Assembly: GCA_027924585.1 (NCBI GenBank)
Contig: BSBM01000186.1
Location: 1,612,001-1,676,000, forward strand
Direction: 5' to 3'
DNA from: Larix kaempferi
Lineage: Eukaryota > Streptophyta > Pinopsida > Pinales > Pinaceae
Length of the DNA: 64,000 nucleotides
Of the stretch, positions 23,379-34,016 are shown piece by piece. The stretch's first letter is position 1, and every line of letters begins with the position of its first letter. Below the pieces are notes generated by a model. That model was not told the DNA's origin and searched no databases. It worked only from the letters and a program-made list of their open reading frames with translations. Both the position numbers and the translations under genes were made by a program.

Positions 23379-24660
23379 TCACTTTAAAATATTTGGAAAT
23401 GTCCTACCAATTCTTACCCATTGGATATTTGTGATTTTTCCACAATTTTTCATAGCATTCCCTGTTATATCTACACCTATGTATTGCTCATAACTTATAG
23501 GTGGCTGGCTTTTAAATGTCATTCTTAAGCTAGCCAAGAGTTCAAATTCTTTTGATAGCTTTTCCATTATGACTGCCTCTTTTAAATTTCCTTCTATGCC
23601 TTCAAATGTTGCATCATTATTTCTTTTGTTGTTTAAAAACACTTGATATGATTCTTGGGTGTACAAATCACCATTCTCATCCCAATGGAACGGAAATCCA
23701 TTTTTTAATGCATCTATGAACAATCCTTTAAAGAAGGTGATTTCTCTTATTAGATTGTTTACCTTGGTTTGGCCTCTATTCATTAATTTCTTCGTTATCA
23801 CCAAATTGGCATTTGTAATGATATGTGTTTTGTCAGTGCCCCTCAATGTTTGCTATTGGGATTTGGTCCCGCTATTCAAAAATTTTATTACATTCTGAGC
23901 TATGTTTAGTTTTTTGAATATCTCAATTGATATAGTGTCCCACAAGGTGTGTTTGGTCCCTTTCAGGGTGCTTTCAGGGGTTCCTTCCCTATGATCGATT
24001 TTGACAATAGATCACCTCTTTTTGGAACTAATCCTTCTCCTTCTTTACCTGCTCAAGGAGCTCATCCCTTTCTATTATATTTTCATTTAGATTCATATCC
24101 TCTGCTTCCTTTGCATCCAACATTTTCTCGATATTGATTATTTCTACTTGCTTCATGGACAGACCCATCATAAGTTTACTTGTCCCTTTAGTGGACCGAG
24201 GGGTGGATTGAGCTGTAATTGTTTCCTTTTCTAATTCTAGCCTAGAAACCTGTAGTTTTAGGAAAGTTACCTTCTCTTTGTACTACTTCATGGAGCTCTT
24301 ATAATCTAGCATCTCCTTGTGGATATTCTCCTTCTCCTCTTGGGGTACCAATAGCTCTGGGGTCTATACATGTTCTACCTTTGGTAGCTTCAATTTCTTC
24401 TTCAACACTTGGATCTAATTGTCCTTTTGCAACATCAATGATTGCACATGAGTGAGATCACTTGGATTAGCCCCAAGTGGAACCATTTTCTGTTTTAGTT
24501 CTTTGATAGTCAACTGCTTGGCTTTGGTGGCCACCTTCTCTAACTTTAACTGCTTTTCAATCTTCTGCACTAGTGCCTGCTTCTTCTTAACATTGTTTGA
24601 CAGAAAATCCACTCGAGCAGATACGAGCCAGATCTCCCTAGCTCAATGCGATACTAGAAC
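23379..24660 (-). pseudogene. Decayed coiled-coil protein gene of unknown function
   Basis: Reading the minus strand from about 24,660, a frame with LVSARVDFLSNNVKKKQALV continues through Lys/Glu/Leu-rich heptad-like sequence (VTFLKLQVSRLELEKETI; IIERDELLEQVKKEKD) to about 23,990, broken by several TAA/TAG stops at likely Gln codons. After a shift near 23,980 it continues as WDTISIEIFKKLNIAQNVIK and the open 155-codon stretch 23,846-23,379 (GLFIDALKNGFPFHWDENGD). The layout is therefore a long coiled coil plus a globular C-terminal part. I do not recognise the family. It may be a transposon accessory ORF or a dead host gene; the decay pattern matches the neighbouring transposons. Confidence 0.55.
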
Positions 24661-25489
24661 AAATAGAACGGACTATAAACCACCTTCCTAGATCTAGTTA
24701 AAGATCAAGTTATTAGATGTCTTACCTTAAGTTTGTAGCCCTTTATCCTAGATGTTGTTCTATGCCTCGTGGTCGTCAGATCTCAGCTACAAGACCTCCC
24801 AAGACACATAGAACAAGACAAACAAGTAAAAAGCATCTAAATAGTAACAGATCTAAATAAACAGTTAAGAAGGTAAACTACACAATATCATCAACACAAT
24901 AATATTGGAGGAAAGTGTTTATATTACTGTAAAAATAGGGTAAGTACATAGAAGAAAATGACTACAACCAAAGCTTAATGAGCAATCCTTCTCCATCCAA
25001 GCCAATGCCATAACATCCAAGGAAGTGTGAGTCTCTCAATGGATGAGTAGAGATATCTCTAAAGTGATTTCACCAGCATGTAGACACTATAGACTTCCTC
25101 CCTTTAGAGTGGGATAGAGATTCATTTATATAAGACTAAGTGGATAGGGTATGGATAGAGTAGGTTGAGATATGATAGGAGAGAGATAGGGGATCCTTCC
25201 AAGGGGTTAGGAACCGAATGCAAGCTCTCCCAAAAGGTCAGGGATAGGGATCCATGTTTGCTGGCTTCGAGAATGGGCTCAAAGAAGCTATTTTTGTCCA
25301 TTAACTAACATCGTCACACCCTGCAAGAGGACAAGCTGGTATGTCGTAGGTTGCATGAGGACAACCTGCGACGACCTCTCAAAACCTAGTATAAATGAGT
25401 ATGTATCTCTTCCAGGTTAATAACTTACTCAAGGAAACTTTAGGGATGTATACACTAAATCTCACGATGGTAAGATTTTAGGTGTAACA
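24661..25489 (-). mobile_element. Probable LTR (minus orientation) of a gypsy element
   Basis: Read on the minus strand, TGTTACACCTAAAATC begins at 25,489 directly after a purine-rich GTGGGGCATTT, which looks like a polypurine tract joined to a 3' LTR. A minus-strand TATA box (rc of TTTATATAAG, 25,125-25,134) lies inside. The far end is not resolved. This would suit the 3' LTR of the Tat-like element whose pol lies at 43.6-47.9 kb, with copia A inserted between, but no second copy is present to prove it. Confidence 0.4.
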
Positions 25490-26984
25490 AAATGCCCCAC
25501 AAAGCATGAAGCTATTGAAATTTGGACAGGTGAAATGCTTTGACAGAAGAAATGGCAATGGCTCGTCAGACGAAGGATGCCGCTGCAGTACAACTGACTC
25601 TGAGTATACAGTCTCATATGATGTACAACATGGCTACCGACCAATACAATACAGATCCATGGTAGTAATGAACGACTGAACACAATCATGGCTACTAGAC
25701 ACAAGCATAGATCCATGATGAGATGATAACATAGCCACGACCAATACAAATGTGGATCCATGTAATACGACTCAATACAATATCCATCACAACCTAGGTA
25801 AAATATGACTCCCCAGGGTCTTCAAGCTGAACCCGCAATGATACGAATCTATCCATGTGATTAAAAATGTCTTGGTGTCAAACACGGTATAAACCACTTG
25901 ATTACCGATCATTGATGTATACCGTTAACAAGCATGAGGGAAATCACCATTAATGTCAATGATCCCCAAGGTATCACAGTACATATCACTAAGCGTGAAT
26001 AAATGAGCTGAAGTTGAATGCATGATGAAATATTCCAATCAAGAGTCAATGATATAAACTCATGTTGAAAGCAAGCTAACCTTCCATTGAGGCATGCAGG
26101 GCCAAGGTACTTGGTTGGTTTCTAGATTCAATTTCTGGATGATGTGTTGAAGTCGACAAGGATGAATCCGTCGAAGGAGGGCCATGATGTATCCCCCATC
26201 ATCGACACGAAACACGACAAAGGATGTGTAGAGCAGATCGGATGGTACAATAACATGCAAGACTAACTCAAAACAGACCAACATGATGGAAGGTGTACTG
26301 ACTGTAGATAATGAATGGTGAGAGTATTCTTGAACATGGGCATGTCATGACTTGGCATTATTGACATGACGAGTATGATACCGATTCCTAATGCAATTTA
26401 GGATGGAATCTTTCTTTGAATGAAACAAAGGAGTAACAAGACTCAAGAAGTAGGTAAAAATCCAAGACAAACAAATAATCCAAGTGTAATATGCAAATGC
26501 AAATCAGTGCCATGTTCAAGAATGACTAGGTACTGCCACTGATAAAGGGTGTAACATAAAATCTTTCCTTTTTCCCCATCATGAATCATGAGTGCCTCAT
26601 GTGTTTTTTATGAGCTTGATGAGGGTAACTAGATGCTCGGTATAGCTCATCTCAGAGCTGAGTCCAATCCCAAATATTTTCCGAACCTAGGATAAGAGGG
26701 GTTTGTCCCATGACGGGCCCTTCAATGTGAAAGTTTAACGAGTCAATGGAAGGTAAAACTAAGTTGTCATTTCATATTTAGAGAGTCTGAAAAGAACTAA
26801 AGAAGACTCCAACGGTCCTTTTTCGTAAAGTTAGCCTCATCGCCTGAAAAAAGGGTAAAACAACGCGGGAGAGGACTCTTCTAGTCATGATTGGTTGGAG
26901 TATACCTTTTTTCGTAAGTAGTGCCCCTTGGTTCGAAAAAGGGGTAAACTATCACCAGGAAGACAACCATTCAAATACTTTAAT
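25490..26984 (-). other. Non-coding region, possible 3' UTR of the Tat-like element
   Basis: No sustained ORF. Partly repeated blocks occur at about 25,625-25,765 (GACCAATACAA...GATCCATG twice). Two hairpin-forming T-rich/A-rich units lie at 26,815-26,860 and 26,902-26,950. It lies between the putative LTR and the copia A insertion. Assignment to the Tat element is an inference from order and orientation. Confidence 0.35.
26980..26984 (-). repeat. Target-site duplication of copia A, left copy (one mismatch)
   Basis: TTAAT here against TTAAC at 41,227-41,231. One C/T difference is compatible with the age of the element. Confidence 0.55.
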
Positions 26985-27485
26985 TGTTAAGTTTATACTA
27001 ATTTGACTAGCAAGATCACTGAAAGAAACACAATCACAATATAGACAAAGATTTACCCTGGGAAACCCTCATGGGGTAGAAAACCCAGCAGATCTTTCCT
27101 CAAAATAGATGATCAACCAAATACAAGATGTAGAAACCAAACAAGAGCTCCTCCTCCTCCTATGCAGACCTCTCTCTCACTTGTGCGCTACTCCTAAGTG
27201 AGTGAATGAATGAGATAAGTGAGGAACATCCTCCTCTACTTATACTCATCTCCCGACTGACCTTTTACCCTAATGGGGATGACCTCTCCCAGGAGAGTCT
27301 AATAACCCCCAAATAATAAACTCAGGGCTGGCCTCAAATGGGATATCTAATAAACCTATTTACCACATTCTCTCAGAGGAATAACCATCTCCAGATATAC
27401 AATAAGGTCACCATGGAGGAATGTACCATCTCCGAAACAATAAAATACAAATATAATATTCTTCGAAGTTACAATATTTCAACAC
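26985..27485 (-). repeat. Copia A 3' LTR (501 bp)
   Basis: It runs from TGTTAAGTTTATACTAA to ATATTTCAACA and matches 40,727-41,226 with about 7% divergence by eye. The minus-strand polypurine tract AAGGGGGAG (27,486-27,494) abuts it. A minus-strand TATA-like TATAAGTA lies inside. Confidence 0.93.
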
Positions 27486-27759
27486 TCCCCCTTAACGAGA
27501 AGGATATTATAACAACATCTACAGGAGCAAGGAGTCATCAACTACATGGTACATGATACATCTATAAATCATTGGAAGCTTTCTTCATACATCATCATCA
27601 GTAACTCAAACAATTACTGGAACATAATCAATACTGGAACATCAACATCTTCAGTATTGGGTCTTCATCTTCTGCAACACTCGAACAGCCACAGTAACAT
27701 CATCATCTGGATCTCTCAATCAACAGCCTCATCATCTGGATCTACAGATCAACATCATA

Positions 27760-28048
27760 TGTATCATCTCGATCTACAGCATCTGGATCATCTTGATCTA
27801 CAACATCTGGATCATCTCAATCAACAGCATCTGGATCATCTCAATCAACAACATCCAGATCATCTCGATCAACAGCATGTGGATCATCTCGATCTACAGC
27901 ATCTGGATCATCTTGATCAACAGCATCTGAATCATCTCTATCAACAACATCTGGATCATCTCGATCAATAGCATCTGGATCATCTCGATCAACAACATCT
28001 GGATCATCTCGATCAACAACATCTGGATCATCTTGATCTACAGCATCG
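27760..28048 (-). repeat. 24-bp minisatellite of GATC hairpins in copia A 3' UTR
   Basis: About 12 copies of a 24-bp unit, each containing GATC-ATCTC-GATC or GATC-ATCTT-GATC, a potential 4-bp stem with a 5-nt loop. A few copies have CAATC or CTATC in place of the second GATC. Since 24 is divisible by three, both strands show a repeating-octapeptide reading frame, which is incidental. Confidence 0.9.
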
Positions 28049-28084
28049 TAGGAGCATACCCTGCAATACACATGATCCAATTCT

Positions 28085-28392
28085 GGGATGATCAATCCCT
28101 CTCACTTTAAGACACCTCTCATGTCTATGGATGATGCAATCTAGATCTTCTTTACAAGATGATCAATCCTGATCCTTTCAAGACATGTCCATGTCTAGGG
28201 ACGATGCAGTCCTTGATCCGTTTGAGACAAATCCATGTCTAGGGATGATATAGTCCGTGATCCATTTAAGACAAATCCATGTCTCGGGACGATATAGTTC
28301 GTGATCCATTTAAGACAAATCCATGTCTAGGGATGATACAGTCCATGATCCATTTAAGACAAATCCATGTCGAGGGACGATATAGTCTGTGA
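28085..28392 (-). repeat. Tandem repeat of about 48 bp with paired AGACA/TGTCT stems
   Basis: About five units, each with AGACA-nnnnnn-TGTCT (best copy AGACAT-GTCC-ATGTCT near 28,180) and a second motif GGAC-GATGCA-GTCC or GGAT-GATATA-GTCC, separated by GTGATCCATTTA. The repeat lies in the 3' UTR of copia A. Confidence 0.85.
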
Positions 28393-28672
28393 CTACAGAG
28401 CCAGCCCTTTTTCATGCTGGATGTATCACATCTACAGAGCCAGCCCTTTTTCATGTTGGATGTAACCCATCTACAGAGCCAGCCCTTTTTCATGCTGGAT
28501 GTAACACATCTACATAGCCAGCCCTTTTTCGTGCTGGATGTAATACATCTACAGAGCCAACCCTTTTTCATGCTGGATGTAACCTAGATCAAATCTAGGA
28601 TTTATCACCACAGAGCTAGTCCTTTTTCATACTGGATGTGACCTAGATCAAATCTAGGATTTATCACATACA
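28393..28672 (-). repeat. 39-bp hairpin repeat (CCAGC...GCTGG) in copia A 3' UTR
   Basis: Six tandem units. Units 1-5 carry CCAGC-cctttttcat-GCTGG or one-base variants of it. Unit 6 has CTAGT...ACTGG. The last two units also carry the perfect inverted repeat CCTAGAT-CAA-ATCTAGG. The same module, with stem CCAGT/ACTGG, occurs in copia B at 33,325-33,360 and 33,936-33,990. Confidence 0.88.
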
Positions 28673-28679
28673 TTTTGAA

Positions 28680-29030
28680 CTAAAAGCTCAAGGACGATGC
28701 AGTCCTATCATCAATTTTCAGAGACAGATGTCTACGGATCAATTCAGGGGACCAAAGTCCAGGGATGATGCAATCCCTCTTGTCCAATAGGGACTTCTTT
28801 CTTGAAGACAGATGTCTACGGATCAATTCAAGGGATCGAAGTCCAGGGATGATGAAATCCCTCTTGTCCACTCGGGACTTCTTTCTCGAAGACAGATGTC
28901 TACGGATCAATTCAGGGGGCCAATGTCCAAGGATGATGCAATCCCTCTTGTCCACTAGGGATTTCTTTCTCGGAGACATATGTCTACAGATCTCTTTTAG
29001 AACATGTGTTCAAGGATGATACAATCCACT
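28680..29030 (-). repeat. 84-bp tandem repeat with AGGGAT/ATCCCT stems in copia A 3' UTR
   Basis: Three full units and partial flanking ones. Each has AGGGAT-GATGCA-ATCCCT (variants AAGGAT...ATCCCT and AGGAC-GATGC-AGTCCT) and AGAC-AGAT-GTCT followed by ACGGATCAATTCA. No protein function is suggested. Confidence 0.88.
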
Positions 29031-29149
29031 CATCAAATTAGACATTGTCTAAGGACCATTTACCAACCTCACTGTTGGTATCACCAATATAGGTATCGAC
29101 ATCATCGACCTTACTGTCAATACAGGAAGTCTCATCATCAGTGACCACA

Positions 29150-32100
29150 TCACTCCCCCTTCCGAGGAGGGTCCTTCTGAACTACACCAAGCTTGTCTCG
29201 AAAATACTCAAACTTTACTCGAGACAGAGGTTTGTTCAAGATATCAGCAACTTGTTCGTTAGTGCTCACATACTCAAGCTTGATAGCTCGTTTCTACACC
29301 ATATCCCATATATAAAAATATCGGATCTCTATGTGCTTTGAATTATCATGGAACACTGGATTCTCTGTCATCTTGATACAACTCTGGTTGTCACACATGA
29401 TCACAGTGGCATCCATCTTTAAGTCAAATAGTCCTGATAATAGTTTTCGAAGTCATGCTGCTTCACAACTAGCAGAGCAAGCAGCTATGTATTCTGCTTC
29501 ATCTATGCTGAGAGCCACACTAGATTGCTTCCTGCTAAACCACGAGATCATGGCAGATCCTAGATAATAACATCCTCCCGATCTACTTTTCCTGTCTAAT
29601 ACACTTCCTGCCCAATCAGCATCTGTGTAGCCATGCAATTTGAAATCATGATCTCCAAGATAACATAGACCAAAGTCTATCATACCTTTTAGGTACCTCA
29701 TCACATGCTTTGCAGCTATCAAGTGAACTCATCTAGGTTCCACTAGATACTGACTCAAGGTATTCACGACAAAGCATATATCTGGTTTGGTATTGGTCAA
29801 ATACATCAATGACCCAATAATCTATCTGTACAAAGTCATATCCACTAACTCTAATGAGTCATTAGCTAACAGCTTCAGGATGGAATCCATGGGAGTGGAC
29901 ATGGATTTACATTCCAACATGTCAAATCTCTTCAATATTTCCACAACATACTTTCCGTAGTTGAGAAAGATTCCTCTTGGTCCTTGCCATAATTCCAGAC
30001 CTAGGAAGTAATGCATCAATCCGAGATCTTTCACCTCAAATTTTGAAGAGAGATTCTTCTTGCACTTGATGATCTGTTTCTCATTTCCAGTTAGCAATAA
30101 TATGACAGGTTCATCATCCATAACTTTGAGATAAAGGTTAGGATTAACTTTACTCTTGGTAAAGCCCTATCTAGTCAAGAAATTGTCAATTATGCCATAC
30201 CAAGCTCTAGGAGCTTACTTCAGCCCATACAAGGCCTTCTTTAGTTTGCACACATGGGTTCTTCCATCTTCCACCTCGAATCCTTGTGGTTGTTCTATGT
30301 ACACTTCCTACTCAATCACACCATTCAGGAAGGCTGTCTTCACATGCATCTGGTGTAATTCCCACTTCATCATGGATGCAAGTGCCATGATGGTTCTAAT
30401 GGAAGTGTACCTTGCAACTAGTGCAAATTTTTCTTCATAGTCAATTCCCTCTTTCTGAGAGAATCCTCTGGCCACAAACCTTGCTTTATACTTTTCAATG
30501 CTGCCATCCGCAGCATGCTTTATCTTGTAAATCCATTTGGAGGATACCACACTTTTATCCTTTGGTTTGGGAACTATTTCCCAAACATCATTCTTCATTG
30601 TTGATTGGTATTCCTTTGTCATTGCTTCCACCCACTCTTTCTTATGAGATGCCTCTTCATAACTAGTGGGTTCTTGATCTACAAGATCACACATTAGGGC
30701 CACATAGTTGGAGAATGTCTTTGGTTTCTTGCTCACCCTAGTGGAGCCTTCAGGAGCTCCATATTTTTCTGCTCCTAGTATAATGTCTCTTGCCGAAGCT
30801 GGATTTCTCTTCCTTGAAATTTCTATGACACGGGGTTCTTTTAGTTCCATCATGTCATGGTCTTCAGGAGTTGTCTCTTCAGGGGTGGGTGTAGCTTCTA
30901 TGATTCTGGAAGGTGCCTCTTCCTCATATACTTCTTCATGTTGGCACTTCCTAGATCTCTTGAGTGCTGCCTCTTCATCAAATGTCACATCCCTACTTAT
31001 TTCCATATGATGGAATCCTAGGATGTATATTCTGAATGCTTTGGATGCCTCACAATATCCAACAAATATTCCTTTCTTCCCATATGGATCTTGCTTGGTC
31101 CACTTTTCATTTTGAATGTGAATGTATACTAGGCATCCAAATATCTTGAAGTGAATTACTTCAGGATTCTTCCCTGTAAACACTTCTTCTGGGGTCTTGA
31201 AATCAAGAGCACTATGAGATAGTCTATTCTGCACATAGACTGTTGTCCTGGCTGCTTCAGCCCACAGATACATAGGTAGATCTTGATCATGTATCATTAT
31301 TTTTACTGCTTCCATAATAGTTCTATTCTTTCTTTCCTCAACACCATTATGTTGGAGATTGTAGGGAGTGGTTAGTTCCCTCTTGATTCCAGCTTCTTTA
31401 CAAAAGACTTCAAAATATTTTGAAGTATATTCTCCACCATTATCTGTCCTGAGTATCTTAATATTCTTTTCTAAATGGTTTTCTATCAAGGCTTTGAATT
31501 CCTTGAACTTTCCAAAAACTTCATCTTTTCCCTTCAAAAAATATATCCAAGTCTTTATTGAATAGTCATCAATGAAACTAAGGTAGTATTCATATACACT
31601 TAAGGATGTGGATGGCATTGGTCCACATACATCTGAATGAATCAATTCCAATGTACTCTTAGTCTTTGTATCACTCTTTGGAAATGGGTTCTTGACATTC
31701 TTTCCTTTTGCACACCCTTTGCAAGTGCCATCATGATCAATCTTTAGGTCTAGTAATCCTATGACTACCTTGCTTTCATAAGGTAATGCTTTGTAGTTAA
31801 TGTGAGCAAGCCTTCTATGCCATAGCTCACTTGGGCTAGTGGATCCATGAACAAGGGAAGCTTTTGGATGGCCTTTGAGTTTGTATAGATCTCCATCCTC
31901 TTCACCAATAACAATTGCATCATCAATTGATTTTACTTTGGGCCACATTAGTACTTGCCCATCTATGAATGCAACCCTATAGCCTTTCTTATACAAAGCA
32001 GAGATAGAGAGTAAGTTCTTCTTCAAACCTGGTACATATAAGATTTCCTTCATCTTCAATGGGGTTCTAGAATCAATCTTGTAGCTTGCTTCACCAATTC

Positions 32101-32526
32101 CCTTGATGGGATATTGATAGTCATCTCCTAGAGATACCTTATGTGGAGAGGTCTTCTCTTCAATTCTTGAGAGAGTCTTCTTTTGTCCTGTCATGTGCTT
32201 TGAAGCACCACTATCAATGAGCCATGTATCTTCTCTAGGTGTCACAGACCTAGATAGTGCAGAGAATAGAACATATTATTCCGCATCTTCTTTTTCTATT
32301 TTAGTTCTTTTCTTTTGAGGCCTTTTCTCTTCCTCTTCTTCACTATCATCTTCTGCCAAATGTGCTTGATGTCTTTTGTGAATATTCTTCTTCTTATTTG
32401 AAGGACAATTTCTAGCAATGTGTCCTAGTTTGTGACAACTATAACATTGAACCGAGGAGAGATCTCTTTCTATGTTTACTCCCCCTTTCTTTTTAAATCT
32501 ATTAGGAGGTTATGACTCCTTGTGAC
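29150..32526 (-). pseudogene. Copia A pol: zinc knuckle, protease, integrase, RT, RNase H (decayed)
   Basis: Minus-strand continuation of the A polyprotein beyond the copia B insertion. It starts with CYSCHKLGHIARNC, the retropepsin site LIDSGASKHMTG, a GAG-pre-integrase motif (LWHRRLAHINY) and a DD(35)E integrase (FIDDYS; LRTDNGGEY; HNGVEERKNR, with Glu where Ala is usual); 30,308-32,245 is open for 645 codons. RT continues with KYKARFVARGFSQ and HQMHVKTAFLNG, where His replaces the usual Asp, then crosses stops. Near 30,093 the expected YVDD is absent: VILLL runs straight into TGNEKQI. RNase H (GYTDADWAGSVLDRKS; CDNQSCIK) ends at the TGA at 29,150-29,152. Integration and reverse transcription would need another element's enzymes. 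Confidence 0.92.
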
Positions 32527-33171
32527 TATTAGTTTTTCAGAATTTACTTCAATCTAATCTAGGATCTTAACTGAGAGAACAACATGTATAGCATATCTAC
32601 AGCATATCAATCATGAACACAATAATGCAAGCACACAATAGACACGCATTTTACTTGGGGAAAACCATAAAGGTGAAAAACCCCAATAACTTCCTTAGAG
32701 ACAGATAGAGCAATGATACAACCCAAGCATAAGAGATAAACATCTCCTAGCAGCAGCTCCTCCTCCTCCACAAGTGCGCCACTCTCCCAAGAGTGTGAGA
32801 GAGAATAGAATGATCAAATAGAGTGCCTCCCGCACTTCATTTATACTTGACTTGACTTGCCTAATAACCTTTACTAAGTCGGCCTTAACTTAACCACATA
32901 ACATAATGTTGACCGGGCTGACCCCCAATAGGTTGGTCTAATAACCCTTTGACCCACATGACTTATACAGGGCCGACCCCAACAAGGTGGTCTAATAACC
33001 CATTAAGTATAAGTTATGACACTTACAATATAAATGACGACACTTCCGTATAGAGGAATAATAACATCTCTATAGGAATACAAACACTTCCGTATAGAGG
33101 AATAATACCATCTCTATAGGAGTACAATATACATATATGAAATACATTCCGAAGTTACATATACATCAACA
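32527..33171 (-). repeat. Copia B 3' LTR (645 bp)
   Basis: Matches 38,983-39,627 with about 5% divergence by eye. The plus-strand TG end has mutated to TA (32,527-32,528). It contains a duplicated module with TATAGAG...CTCTATA arms (about 33,045-33,120) and three blocks ending TCTAATAACCC. Confidence 0.93.
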
Positions 33172-33324
33172 CTCCCTCTTAACTAGGAAGGTATTTCTCG
33201 ACATAGATCTTCTAGCACAAGTCTTCTTCTCTGGATCATCGTCACTGGATAATTGTCATCGAGTCATCATCATCATCACTGCTACTACTATCTCAATCAA
33301 TCTTTGAATCTACTCATCATAGGA

Positions 33325-33990
33325 AGTTCTACAGACCCAGTCCTTTTTCATACTGGATGTAGGCCCACCACTTGTAGGTCTTCATCATCACTGGCCATAC
33401 TGTGGAATCCTCAGGACTTATTACGTGCATCACAAAACCTTAAAAGAGTCTCTTGGCTAGAAAGAACCCTAAAGAGCATTTGAGGCCTTTTTCATCTCGT
33501 CCATATCTCCATGAATTATTACATGTGACTGTCACAAAACCTTAAAAGAGTGTCCCAGGAATGTTTATGTGCATAGCACGACTAGAAAGAACTCTAAAGA
33601 GCATCCCAGGAACATTTATGTGCCTAAGCACGACCGACAAGATCTCTAGGGCTAATTACATGTGACCTCTGCTACAAACCCTCAAAAGAGAATCCCAGGG
33701 CTTATTATGGGCACACAACCCAACCTATCAGATCTACCAGGTCTTACATGTAGCAGCCCACCACAAACCCTCGAAAGAGCATCCCAGGACTTATTACGGG
33801 CACACAACCCAGCCTATTGGATCTCCTAGGTCTTACATGTGGCCCACTATCAAAAACCCTCGAAAGAGCATCCCAGGACTTATTACGGGTACACAGCGCA
33901 ACCTATCAGATCTCCCAGGTCTTACATGTGATACACAGTGCCAGTCCTTTTTCATACTGGATGTGACCTAGAACAAATCTAGGATTTCCT
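33325..33990 (-). repeat. Tandem modules in copia B 3' UTR (100-bp class and CCAGT hairpins)
   Basis: Hairpin CCAGT-cctttttcat-ACTGG occurs at about 33,332 and 33,943; the second copy is followed by CCTAGA-ACAAA-TCTAGG. Between them are diverged units of about 100 bp with CCCTCGAAAGAGCATCCCAG, GGACTTATTACGGGCACACA and AGATCTCCCAGGTCTTACAT, best seen at 33,690-33,930. The 51-codon-scale ORFs here are incidental. Confidence 0.8.
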
Positions 33991-34016
33991 TTGCACAACC
34001 TATCCATGGCCACAGA

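Noticed and set aside
27546-28095. Octapeptide-repeat proteins on both strands
   Set aside because: The 24-bp minisatellite is divisible by three, so all frames without a stop stay open. No flanking coding context.
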